A stretch of DNA of 64,000 nucleotides, taken from positions 62,001 through 126,000 of the forward strand of contig CAYORU010000003.1 in NCBI GenBank assembly GCA_964406445.1, given 5' to 3'. The notes under the pieces were generated by a model, which made no database searches, was not told where the DNA came from, and was given only the letters and a program-made list of their open reading frames with translations. Shown here one piece after another: positions 57,426 through 64,000 of the stretch. Origin of the DNA: SG8-30 sp964406445 (lineage in GTDB: Bacteria > Pseudomonadota > Gammaproteobacteria > Steroidobacterales > Steroidobacteraceae). Numbering within the stretch: the stretch's first letter is position 1; the number at the start of each line of letters is the position of its first letter. The position numbers and the translations under genes were made by a program.

Positions 57426-57872
57426 TCAGGGCAAGTACAGGCGCTCCGGGAGCCGGGAGCGGATGTCGCCCGGCGAGGCCATCGCCAGGTCCTTGTCCAC
57501 GGTGTCGGTCAGGCTGCGGGTGACGTTCGGTCCGATCCGCTCCCGCAGCAGCCCCAGGAACCGCGGCGCCGCGACGATCGCGAGCCGGTCGAACTCGTGC
57601 GTAGAGTGCGCACGGCGCAGCCTGCTTGCGATCTGGTCCGCGAAACGGGCCGCCTCTTCTTCATGCGGCCCGACCTCGCGCTGCATCGCGTGCCGGCCGG
57701 GACCGTGGCGGTCGAAGGCGCGTCCCGGGCGGTCACTGACCAGGTCCTGGTCGCGCACGCGTCCCGCGCTGTGAGACAGGCACTCCAGCTCGACGAGCGG
57801 CCCGGTCGGCGTCTTGGCCGAGAGGATCCGGGCGACGCTCGCGTTGGCGACGACGACCCACATCTGTGGCAT
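57426..57872 (-). CDS. Host attachment family protein
   Basis: A 148-residue soluble protein of the 'host attachment protein' (PF10116-type) family: MWVVVANASVARILSA at the N-terminus, RPGRAFDRHGPGRHAM in the middle, and FDRLAIVAAPRFLGLLRERI followed by TVDKDL near the C-terminus. Despite the name, related domains resemble eRF1/nuclease-like folds and the role in free-living bacteria is unsettled. ATG 57872 gives the family-typical start. Convergent with the histidine kinase gene; the tetR gene lies 88 bp upstream on the same strand. Confidence 0.82.
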   Translation of the reverse strand: MPQMWVVVANASVARILSAKTPTGPLVELECLSHSAGRVRDQDLVSDRPGRAFDRHGPGRHAMQREVGPHEEEAARFADQIASRLRRAHSTHEFDRLAIVAAPRFLGLLRERIGPNVTRSLTDTVDKDLAMASPGDIRSRLPERLYLP

Positions 57873-57960
57873 GGCCAACCTCCTTGTTCGCGAAGACCGC
57901 ACCGTGCCCGCGGGGCGCCGGCGCAACTCCCACACTGCGAGGTTACGCCGCAAGGGCCCG

Positions 57961-58629
57961 TCAGGAAACCTGTTCTTTCCGCAGGTACTCGCCGGCCAGC
58001 GCCTCCAGGTGGGCGCGGCCCTGGGGCAGCAGGAACGGGGCGAACAGCATGAGCACCTGGTAGATCCCGCGCGCGATCGAGGACGCCGAGGACAGCCGCG
58101 GGTAGCGCACCGTGTCGTAGGAGAGCCAGTACAGCGTCATGACGGCGACGTTCTCGGCGAGCGCCTCCAGCTCGGCCGGCGTCGCGACGAGCGCCCCGCT
58201 CTCGGACAGCCCGAGCGCGATGCCCCGGGAGGCCTCGACGGAGCGGCCGAAGACCGCGGTCAGGCGATGCCCGGCGCGGCGGTCGCGGCCCATGATCCCC
58301 GACAGGTCGCGGAACAGGAACCGGTAGCGCCAGATGGCCTCGAAGATGACGTGCAGCAGGAACCACGCCTCCTCCACGTCGCCGGCCCGCCACTGCTCGG
58401 GCGGCAGCAGCTGGTCGAGCTCGTCCACGAACCGGTCGAGCAGCGCGCCGGTCAGCTGATCCTTCTTGCGGAAGTGATAGTGCAGGTTGCCGGCGCTGAT
58501 GCCGACTTCGCTGGCGATCAGGGTCGTGGAGACGTTCGGCTCGCCGAGCTCGTTGTAGAGCCCCAGCGTCGCCTCCAGGATGCGCTCGCGGGTGCGGCGC
58601 GCGGGACGCGTTCCCTTGGCTGCGGGCAT
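57961..58629 (-). CDS. TetR-family transcriptional regulator
   Basis: A 222-residue regulator. The N-terminal HTH (about 12-60) reads RERILEATLGLYNELGEPNVSTTLIASEVGISAGNLHYHFRKK split across its helices, followed by an all-helical ligand domain. It sits directly downstream of a phasin-like gene, an arrangement that recalls PhaD near phasins in Pseudomonas, so a role in polyhydroxyalkanoate metabolism is plausible. A clear 39-bp dyad in front of its ATG suggests autorepression. Confidence 0.9.
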   Translation of the reverse strand: MPAAKGTRPARRTRERILEATLGLYNELGEPNVSTTLIASEVGISAGNLHYHFRKKDQLTGALLDRFVDELDQLLPPEQWRAGDVEEAWFLLHVIFEAIWRYRFLFRDLSGIMGRDRRAGHRLTAVFGRSVEASRGIALGLSESGALVATPAELEALAENVAVMTLYWLSYDTVRYPRLSSASSIARGIYQVLMLFAPFLLPQGRAHLEALAGEYLRKEQVS

Positions 58630-58636
58630 GAAAAAA

Positions 58637-58675
58637 GCGCCGGTGTACGTCGGTGACCCGATCGTACACCAGCGC
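58637..58675. promoter_or_regulatory. TetR-type operator dyad
   Basis: GGTGTACG (58642-58649) and CGTACACC (58663-58670) are perfect inverted arms around 13 bases. Adding GCGC on each side (58637-58640 and 58672-58675) extends the match to 12 of 13 positions per arm. The site lies eight bases upstream of the tetR ATG and downstream of the phasin stop, the expected place for an autoregulatory operator. Confidence 0.7.
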
Positions 58676-58708
58676 CGAGGGGGGATCAGTCAGGGACCGT
58701 GCCTGTCC

Positions 58709-59137
58709 TCAGGCGGCGCGACGCGCGCTGCGCTTGGCCGGGGCCTTGCGCCTGGCGCGCGCGGCGGTCTTGGCCTCGACCTTCTTCGACAGCTGTGTGA
58801 CGCGGCGCGACAGCCGGTCGACCTCGTCCGCCGTCGGCAGGCCGATCTCGTGAATGACCTTGTTGACGCGCTTCTGGAAGGCCTTCTCGACCGTCTGCAC
58901 GCGGTCGGTGGCGGCATCGGCGACGTTCTCGACCACGCCCTCGGCGGTCGAACGCGACTTGCGCGTGAACTTCTCGCCTTCCTTCACGACCACGCCGAAG
59001 ACCTTGCCGATCTCGTCCCGCGTGGTGTTCCAGGCCACCATGTTGGCCTTGTAGATGACCTGCGCCGAGCGACGGGTCGCCTTGCCGACCTCGCTCGTCT
59101 TCAGGCCGTTGATGAACGTGTTGACGTTCTCGATCAT
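58709..59137 (-). CDS. Phasin-like protein with basic C-terminal tail
   Basis: A 142-residue, largely helical protein. The N-terminal part (about 1-85) resembles phasins/PhaI-PhaF granule-associated proteins (INGLKTSEVGKATRRSAQVIY). A heptad-like region follows (DEVDRLSRRVTQLSKKVEA), and the last 25 residues are a Lys/Arg/Ala tail (RARRKAPAKRSARRAA) like the histone-H1-like end of PhaF, which can bind DNA. It probably coats polyhydroxyalkanoate granules and may tie them to the nucleoid. ATG 59137 has GAGGAG six bases upstream; ATG 59164 does not. Confidence 0.78.
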   Translation of the reverse strand: MIENVNTFINGLKTSEVGKATRRSAQVIYKANMVAWNTTRDEIGKVFGVVVKEGEKFTRKSRSTAEGVVENVADAATDRVQTVEKAFQKRVNKVIHEIGLPTADEVDRLSRRVTQLSKKVEAKTAARARRKAPAKRSARRAA

Positions 59138-59143
59138 GTTCGT

Positions 59144-59149
59144 CTCCTC
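59144..59149 (-). promoter_or_regulatory. Ribosome binding site of the phasin-like gene
   Basis: GAGGAG with spacer ACGAAC before ATG 59137, which excludes the in-frame ATG at 59164 as the start. Confidence 0.65.
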
Positions 59150-59221
59150 GACGTTCCCTGCCATCCGGGCCGGCGCACCGCGCCGGGCTTCAAACCGATG
59201 GAGGCAGTGTCTTCGGAAACG

Positions 59222-59239
59222 CTAGGGAGTGCACCCTAG
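59222..59239. terminator. Hairpin at the end of the transporter gene, upstream of the phasin
   Basis: CTAGGG (59222-59227) and CCCTAG (59234-59239) are perfect arms around AGTGCA and include the transporter stop codon. A second hairpin, CCGGCGC-acc-GCGCCGG, lies at 59170-59186. Together they could terminate transporter transcripts before the phasin gene; the first could also be a protein-binding site. Confidence 0.45.
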
Positions 59240-60531
59240 TAAGCCGTCGTGGCCGGCGCGCGCTCACGGCGCTCGAAGCCGCGGCCCAGCGCCACGCCGA
59301 CGGCCACCAGCCCGGCCATCAGCGCCGCGCTCAGGCCGGCGAACGCGGCGAGGCTGGTTCCCGCCGCGTTCAGCGCGCCGTGCAGCCAGCTCGCGCCCAT
59401 GTCGCCGCCGCGCTGCACGACCGTGTCGATGACGTTCTTCGCCTTGTACTTGGTTTCCGGATCCACGGCCGTGAAGAGGATCTCGCGCGCCGGCTTGCCG
59501 ATGCCGAACTCCCCTGCCCTGCGCAGCACCTGCGAAACCGCGAGCGTCAGCAGCACCGGCGCGAAGGCAAGCCAGACGAAACTCAGCAGCGCGACGATCG
59601 GCATCGTGACGAGACCGCCGACGACGCCCAGGCGGCCGATCAGCCGGGTCGCGACGAACCCCTGCAGCACGAGCGCGACGACGTTGACGGCCAGGTCGAG
59701 CGTCGCGAAGAAGCTGGTCCGCGCGGCGGCGTCCCCGTACCGCGCCGCGGCCAGTTCGAGCAGCTCGAGGTACATGAAGGTGCCCGCGGTCGAGCCGACC
59801 ACGATGATCGCGGCGATGCCGAGCAGGTACGGCGAGCGCGCCAGCAGGCGGATGCCCGCGAGGGCGGCGCCGCCGATCGGGATCGCCCCCGCAGCGGCGG
59901 AATCCGGCGCCTCCCCGTGACGCCGGACCGTCCAGCGCCCTAGCGCGAGGATGCACGGGACCGTGCCGAGGAGCAGCAGCGTGGCGAGGGCCAGCAGGCC
60001 GGCGACGCCGGTCGTGCCGGCCAGGAACTGTGTCACCACGGGACCCAGGATCGCGCCCGCGCTGCCGCCGGCCGCGATCGGCCCGAACAGGCGCTTCGCC
60101 TCCTCGCCCCTGAAGACGTCCGCCATGAAGCTCCAGAAGACCGACACGACGAAGAAGTTGAACACCGACAGCCACACGAAGAACGCGCTCGCGGTCGCCG
60201 CCGACGCGGGATCGGCCTGGAAGGCGACCGCGAAGCCGAGCAGGTTCAGCGCGAAGAAGCCGTTGATGACCGGCAGCAACCGGCGCTTTCGAACCCGTGA
60301 CACGAGGGCGCCGAACAGGGGGGTGAGGGCCAGCATCACGAGGAACGTCGTGGTGAAGAGCCACGGCATCCGGCCCACGCCCGCGCTCGCCCCCATCGCG
60401 TCGCGCACCGGGCGCAGCAGGTAGTAGCTGCACAGCAGCAGGAAGAAGTAGCCGAAGGCGAGCAGGACGGCCCGTTCCTCGCCCTCGCGGGCGCCGAACA
60501 GCGCGCGTAGCCCGGCACCGGCCCGGCCCAC
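59236..60531 (-). CDS. NTP/NDP exchange-type major facilitator transporter
   Basis: A 431-residue polytopic inner-membrane protein with about 11-12 hydrophobic segments. The N-terminal SYYLLRPVRDAMGASAG and the loop MADVFRGEEAKRLFGPIAAGGSAGAILGP are hallmarks of the ATP/ADP-translocase-related group in free-living bacteria, as is DPETKYKAKNVIDTVVQRGGD near the C-terminus. The real substrate in such bacteria is not known. The start is GTG 60531, directly abutting the stop of the MaoC-like gene, so the two are co-translated. Confidence 0.82.
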   Translation of the reverse strand: MGRAGAGLRALFGAREGEERAVLLAFGYFFLLLCSYYLLRPVRDAMGASAGVGRMPWLFTTTFLVMLALTPLFGALVSRVRKRRLLPVINGFFALNLLGFAVAFQADPASAATASAFFVWLSVFNFFVVSVFWSFMADVFRGEEAKRLFGPIAAGGSAGAILGPVVTQFLAGTTGVAGLLALATLLLLGTVPCILALGRWTVRRHGEAPDSAAAGAIPIGGAALAGIRLLARSPYLLGIAAIIVVGSTAGTFMYLELLELAAARYGDAAARTSFFATLDLAVNVVALVLQGFVATRLIGRLGVVGGLVTMPIVALLSFVWLAFAPVLLTLAVSQVLRRAGEFGIGKPAREILFTAVDPETKYKAKNVIDTVVQRGGDMGASWLHGALNAAGTSLAAFAGLSAALMAGLVAVGVALGRGFERRERAPATTAY

Positions 60532-61425
60532 TCAGTCCGCCCTGGCGACGCCGGCGAGATGCGGCCGCTGGCCTTGCGCGTCCTTGAGGACGAAAGTCCA
60601 GCCGCCGCCCTCCCGCCAATGCTGGAGCCGGGGAGTCGTGCCCAGGAACAGCGGCAGCTTGAACTCGACGTCGATGCGGCAGGGCGGACCGAGCCCCGGA
60701 CCGAGCGCGGCGAGCGAACGCGCCATCGACCACATGCCGTGGGCCACGGCACGCTCGAACCCGAAACGTCGCGCACCCCAGTCGGCCAGATGGATCGGGT
60801 TCAGGTCCGCCGACACCCAACCGTATCGCCGGCCCACTTCGCGACCGGCTTCGATCGGCACTTCCGCCACGATCGCGCCCGCGCCCGGTCGCGGCTGGCG
60901 CAGCGCCTCCCGGGCGCTGCGCGCCGCGGACGCGCCGCCTGTGCGCCGGCGCGCGAGCAGCGTGCTCGACTCGCGCCAGGCCACGCCGTCGCCGTCCTCG
61001 CACTCGGTCCACAGGTCGAACTCCTGGCCGCGGTCGCCGTCACGGTGTCCCTCGACCCAGGCGCGGATCCGCAGGGGTCGCTCGGGCCGAAGCGGTCGCA
61101 ACCACTCGATCGTGTTGGCGATGTGCACGAGACCCATGAGCCGCACCACGAAGGCCTCGTCCGTCAGGAGCGCCATGTGCAGCGGCATGGCGAGCACGTG
61201 GGGGTAGGTCAACGGCAGCCGGGCGTCCGCGGGGAACCCGCAGACCTCGCGATAGCGGCGCAGGTGGCCCACGGAGGGACTGACGACCTCGATCTCGCCC
61301 TCGAGGCGGGGAACGGTCGCGCCGGCCGGAACGTTCGCGGCCCGCCGGGCCAGCACGGCGCGGGGGTAGAACCGCAGCGCCGCCGGAGGGCGCGCGAAAC
61401 GCAGGCTGACCGCGGGTCGGCTCAT
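60532..61425 (-). CDS. MaoC-like acyl-CoA hydratase
   Basis: A 297-residue double hot-dog protein. The C-terminal half carries the hydratase-2 motif: the Asp and His in SADLNPIHLADWGARRFGF, followed by AVAHGMWSMARSLAAL. The N-terminal half is a degenerate hot dog (HVLAMPLHMALL). It is expected to hydrate enoyl-CoA to (R)-3-hydroxyacyl-CoA, or a related acyl thioester, and could feed polyhydroxyalkanoate synthesis given the nearby phasin; this is an inference. ATG 61425 has only a weak ribosome binding site. Confidence 0.8.
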   Translation of the reverse strand: MSRPAVSLRFARPPAALRFYPRAVLARRAANVPAGATVPRLEGEIEVVSPSVGHLRRYREVCGFPADARLPLTYPHVLAMPLHMALLTDEAFVVRLMGLVHIANTIEWLRPLRPERPLRIRAWVEGHRDGDRGQEFDLWTECEDGDGVAWRESSTLLARRRTGGASAARSAREALRQPRPGAGAIVAEVPIEAGREVGRRYGWVSADLNPIHLADWGARRFGFERAVAHGMWSMARSLAALGPGLGPPCRIDVEFKLPLFLGTTPRLQHWREGGGWTFVLKDAQGQRPHLAGVARAD

Positions 61426-61478
61426 CGGTCGGGTCCGAGGGCTTCACGCCCCCGCCGGTTCAACCCCCGGCGCGCGCC

Positions 61479-62582
61479 TCACTCGGCGACGCGGTCGATG
61501 GTGACGGTGATCGGGCCCTTCGACGCGGGATCATAGCGAACCTGGCCGTAGAGGTCGCCCTTGGACTGGACCGGGCGCCCCGTGAGAGACACGCGCGCCA
61601 CGAGCAGCAGGTCGTCCACCTGGCCGAGCGACGTGCCTTCGATCATGGCGTTGGCGTCGCTGAGCGTCATGGACAGCGGCAGTTCCGAGCTCGTGCGACG
61701 CACCGCGGCAAGCGGCGGTCCGCCCGCGTCGCTGCGCGCGAGAACGAACAGGGGCGCTCCGGCCGGCACGCGCCCGGCCAGCTCCGGCGCCACGACGATC
61801 CTGAGCGGTATCGCGCCGCCGTCGCCCGCCGGCGCAGCCTCGGCGTCAGGTCGCCGCGCGGTGGGCTCGGGCTCGGCCGCGACCGCGGCCACGGTCGCCG
61901 ACGCAGCAGGCGCGGGGCCGAGCGCAGCGTCGATCTCGGCGATGCGCGCGTCGACCACCTGCAGCAGCTCCGGCGGCGGCGACAGGTCCTTGAGCAGGCT
62001 CCAGCGCTCCCGGGCGCTGGCGAGCTCCAGTCTCTGGTACGACGTGAGGCCCGCGTACCAGAGCGCCTTCGGGTTGTCCGGCGCCATCGCCAGCGCGCGC
62101 TCGAAGATCGCGCCGGCCTCGCCCAGGAACTGGGACTCGTCGGTGAGGACCCGAGCCTCGGCCACGCCGAGCAGCGCCTCGACGTCTTCGGGCGCGATCG
62201 CCACCGCCCGGCCGTAGGCCTCGGCGGCCTTGGGATAGTTGCCCATGACGACGTAGGTGCGGCCCAGCAGCTTCCACCCTTCCGGGTCGCCCGGCTGGGC
62301 GAGCATCCGCTGCTCGAGCTGCCCGGCCATGCTCTCGAGCGAGGCGGCGCCCGCGTCGTGCGGCCCGCTCGCGGCGGTGACGGTCTCGTCCCACGGCCAG
62401 TCGCTCAGCGTGAAGTAGAGCCCGAAGCCGGCCAGAGGGACCCAGACCGCGAGCGCGGCGGCGAGTGGTCGCGACGCCCGCGCCGGGCCCTCCACCGAGG
62501 CCGCCGGCCGCAGCAGCGGCCAGACCAGCAGGGCGGCGATGGCGGCGGCGAGAAGGAATGCGAGGATGGCGAAGAGTGTCAC
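61479..62582 (-). CDS. ccmI: Cytochrome c maturation protein CcmI
   Basis: A 367-residue apocytochrome c chaperone. Two membrane segments (about 3-25 and 40-60) are followed by a periplasmic TPR domain (about 85-225: WKLLGRTYVVMGNYPKAAEAY and ALAMAPDNPKALWYAGL split over repeats) and a C-terminal IgG-like domain (about 255-367) starting IPLRIVVAPELAG. It delivers unfolded apocytochromes to CcmF/CcmH. The start is GTG 62582, overlapping the ccmH stop (GTGA). Confidence 0.9.
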   Translation of the reverse strand: MTLFAILAFLLAAAIAALLVWPLLRPAASVEGPARASRPLAAALAVWVPLAGFGLYFTLSDWPWDETVTAASGPHDAGAASLESMAGQLEQRMLAQPGDPEGWKLLGRTYVVMGNYPKAAEAYGRAVAIAPEDVEALLGVAEARVLTDESQFLGEAGAIFERALAMAPDNPKALWYAGLTSYQRLELASARERWSLLKDLSPPPELLQVVDARIAEIDAALGPAPAASATVAAVAAEPEPTARRPDAEAAPAGDGGAIPLRIVVAPELAGRVPAGAPLFVLARSDAGGPPLAAVRRTSSELPLSMTLSDANAMIEGTSLGQVDDLLLVARVSLTGRPVQSKGDLYGQVRYDPASKGPITVTIDRVAE

Positions 62583-63034
62583 GTACGCTCCGTCGTGGAA
62601 TCGTCGTCGTCGAGCGCGGAAGGGTTCTCGCGCGCGATACGGGCCCGCCTTGCGATCACCGCACCCGCGCCGGCCAGCCCGCCGACCAGCAGCAGCACCG
62701 GCGCCGCCCAGAGCAGGTAGGTTCGCGGCGTCACCGGCGGCTTGTAGAGCACGAAGTCGGTGTAGCGCGCAGTCAGGAAATCCCGGATCTCCTGGTCGGT
62801 CTTGCCTTCCGCCATCAGCCTGCGCACCTCGCGCCGCAGGTCCTGCGCGAGCGTGGCGTTCGAATCAGCGATGGTCTGGTTCTGGCAGACCGTGCAGCGC
62901 AACTCCCGGGTCAGCGCCTCGTAGCGGGCCTGCATCGCCGGATCGGAGAAGGCGGGCGCGGCATCGATCGCGAGCGCCGGGGCCGGCGCGACGGCGATCA
63001 GCATCCAGAGTGCCAGGGCGAACCATCGGCTCAC
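62579..63034 (-). CDS. ccmH: Cytochrome c maturation protein CcmH
   Basis: A 151-residue thiol-disulfide protein of the CcmH/CycL type. It has a signal peptide/anchor (about 1-22), the redox motif LRCTVCQNQTIADSNA, the helical bundle DLRREVRRLMAEGKTDQEI, FVLYKPPVTPRTYLLW and a C-terminal membrane segment (about 108-128). It keeps the apocytochrome CXXCH cysteines reduced before haem attachment. The start is GTG 63034, overlapping ccmG by four bases. Confidence 0.94.
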   Translation of the reverse strand: MSRWFALALWMLIAVAPAPALAIDAAPAFSDPAMQARYEALTRELRCTVCQNQTIADSNATLAQDLRREVRRLMAEGKTDQEIRDFLTARYTDFVLYKPPVTPRTYLLWAAPVLLLVGGLAGAGAVIARRARIARENPSALDDDDSTTERT

Positions 63035-63573
63035 GACGCACCTCCCGCGTTGCGGCCGATCACGGGGAGGAAGTCGCGCTCCCAGGCCTCGGGCGTCATC
63101 GGACCAATCCGCTTGACGAGGACAGTGCCGTCCGCGCCGACCAGGAAGGTCTCGGGCGCCCCATAGACGCCCCAGTCGATCGCGACGAGCCCCTCGGGGT
63201 CGAACGCGACCGCCGCGTAGGGATCGCCGAGCTGGGTGAGCCAGCGCTGCGCCTGGACCCGATCGTCCTTCCAGTTGAGACCGAGGATCGGGACCGCGCT
63301 GGTGCGCGCGATCTGCAGGAGCATCTCGTGTTCCTCGCGGCACCCGCCGCACCAGGTGCCCCAGACGTTCAGCAGGTACATCTGCCCGGAGAAGCTGCCG
63401 CTGCCGACCCGCCGGGCCGGATCCTTGAGGTCCTCGAGTTCGAAGGCCGGCGCGGGCTTGCCTATCAGCGGCGACGGGATCTCCGAGGGATCGCGCTGCA
63501 GGCCGACCACGAAAAAGCCGACCAGCACCGCGAACAGCAGCCCGGGCAGGAGGAACTTGAGCGTCCGCATCAT
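63031..63573 (-). CDS. ccmG: Thiol:disulfide interchange protein CcmG/DsbE
   Basis: A 180-residue membrane-anchored thioredoxin-like protein. One membrane segment lies at about 7-25, and the active site is WCGGC in NVWGTWCGGCREEHEML, with the cis-Pro loop GVYGAPETFLV. It passes electrons from DsbD/CcdA to CcmH or apocytochromes in the periplasm. Active-site dipeptides vary in this family, but Gly-Gly is less common than the Pro-containing forms. Overlaps ccmF by four bases and ccmH by four. Confidence 0.94.
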   Translation of the reverse strand: MMRTLKFLLPGLLFAVLVGFFVVGLQRDPSEIPSPLIGKPAPAFELEDLKDPARRVGSGSFSGQMYLLNVWGTWCGGCREEHEMLLQIARTSAVPILGLNWKDDRVQAQRWLTQLGDPYAAVAFDPEGLVAIDWGVYGAPETFLVGADGTVLVKRIGPMTPEAWERDFLPVIGRNAGGAS

Positions 63574-64000
63574 CCCCTCGCCTCGCCGGCGCCGGCAGGC
63601 ACCGTGGCTTCGGCCGGCGCGCGGACCCGGTACCTGCGGTCCGAGGCGGCGACGAGGCCTCCGAGCGCCATCAGCAGCGCGCCGAGCCAGACGTAGCGCA
63701 ACAGCGGCTTGTACTGCACGCGCATGCTCCAGCGTCCCTCGCCGAGGTCCTCGCCGAGCGCCACGAACAGGTCGCGCGCGAAACTGACGTGGATGCCGGC
63801 CTCGGTCATAGGGTTGCCGCCCGAGGCGTAGAAGCGCTTCTGCGGCTTCAGCGTGGTGAAGACCACGCCGTCACCGCGGCTGATCTCGATCGCGGCCTCG
63901 ATCGCCTCGTAGTTCGGACCGCGCACGTTGCGGGTCCCCTCGAAGCGGAACTGGTAGCCCTGCATCGTCACCGTCTCACCGACGCCCATGCTGATGTCGC
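63570..64000 (-). CDS. ccmF: Cytochrome c haem lyase subunit CcmF (C-terminal part)
   Basis: The last 143 residues or so of CcmF; the gene continues past the window end. The periplasmic domain segment GETVTMQGYQFRFEG, LKPQKRFYASGGNPMTEAGI and the final membrane helix region PLLRYVWLGALLMALGG are typical. CcmF is the large integral-membrane subunit that ligates haem to apocytochromes. It is the first visible gene of the ccmF-G-H-I run, all joined by four-base overlaps. Confidence 0.93.
   Translation of the reverse strand, partial: DISMGVGETVTMQGYQFRFEGTRNVRGPNYEAIEAAIEISRGDGVVFTTLKPQKRFYASGGNPMTEAGIHVSFARDLFVALGEDLGEGRWSMRVQYKPLLRYVWLGALLMALGGLVAASDRRYRVRAPAEATVPAGAGEARG

Noticed and set aside
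59236..60531. ATP/ADP translocase as a sign of an intracellular energy parasite
   Set aside because: The gene belongs to the branch found in free-living bacteria, and the window is full of complete biosynthetic and catabolic genes.
1..64000. tRNA, rRNA, riboswitch, insertion sequence or prophage
   Set aside because: I looked for conserved loops, transposase or integrase motifs and terminal repeats and saw none I could support by eye. A tRNAscan, Infernal or ISfinder search would be decisive.

Overview
The window is a high-GC, tightly packed stretch of bacterial chromosome. The gene content points to a free-living, Gram-negative gammaproteobacterium: type II secretion pseudopilins, a type IV pilus PilZ next to tmk-holB, system I cytochrome c maturation (ccmFGHI), the AcnD/PrpF form of the methylcitrate cycle, AlkB and a phasin. 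The order fabD-fabG-acpP-fabF-pabB-pabC-mltG-tmk-holB-pilZ resembles Xanthomonadales/Nevskiales-type genomes; this placement is an inference. I see no tRNA, rRNA, CRISPR array, insertion sequence or prophage.

Layout. 1-2.1 kb: an unrecognised partial gene and a lipocalin-like protein on the minus strand, then alaA on the plus strand. 2.1-8.2 kb: an AddAB-like nuclease/helicase pair. 8.1-10.3 kb: a PAS-PAS-GGDEF-EAL protein. 10.4-15.8 kb: a compact gspGHIJKLMN operon on the minus strand, without gspC, D, E or F. 15.97-24.65 kb: divergent fatty acid, folate, cell-wall and replication genes, mostly joined by 4-base overlaps. 24.66-30.2 kb: a cNMP-binding/rhodanese protein, a FadJ-like beta-oxidation enzyme, an EEP-fold hydrolase, a TIR-like protein, a small conserved protein and an ArsR-type regulator. 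30.2-36.2 kb: prpB-prpC-acnD-prpF for propionyl-CoA, with a long inverted repeat between prpC and acnD. 36.3-41.1 kb: a metallo-beta-lactamase-fold hydrolase, a cNMP-binding protein, a haloalkane dehalogenase, alkB and a divergent AraC regulator. 41.2-55.3 kb: an accessory-looking stretch of exported or lipid-anchored proteins (Ig/RCC1, gamma-glutamyltransferase, DUF4397, amidohydrolase, serine hydrolase, a peptidase-like lipoprotein without its nucleophile) with VOC, RidA and SDR enzymes. 55.4-57.4 kb: a two-component system. 57.4-61.4 kb: a host-attachment-family protein, a TetR regulator with a clear operator, a phasin, an NTP/NDP-type transporter and a MaoC-like hydratase. 61.5-64 kb: ccmI-ccmH-ccmG-ccmF, truncated by the window end.

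A shared theme is the use of reduced carbon. AlkB and the dehalogenase would open alkanes and haloalkanes, the FadJ-like enzyme and MaoC hydratase fit acyl-CoA degradation, the prp genes consume propionyl-CoA from odd-chain substrates, and the phasin suggests polyhydroxyalkanoate storage. This link is inferred from gene content, not from shared regulation.

No clearly new multi-gene system stands out. The items most worth a second look are the regulatory structures (prpC-acnD inverted repeat, TetR operator, triple-dyad intergenic region at 52.2-52.5 kb), the TIR-like gene next to an EEP-fold hydrolase, the probable pseudo-peptidase, and short AT-rich codon islands inside two genes.
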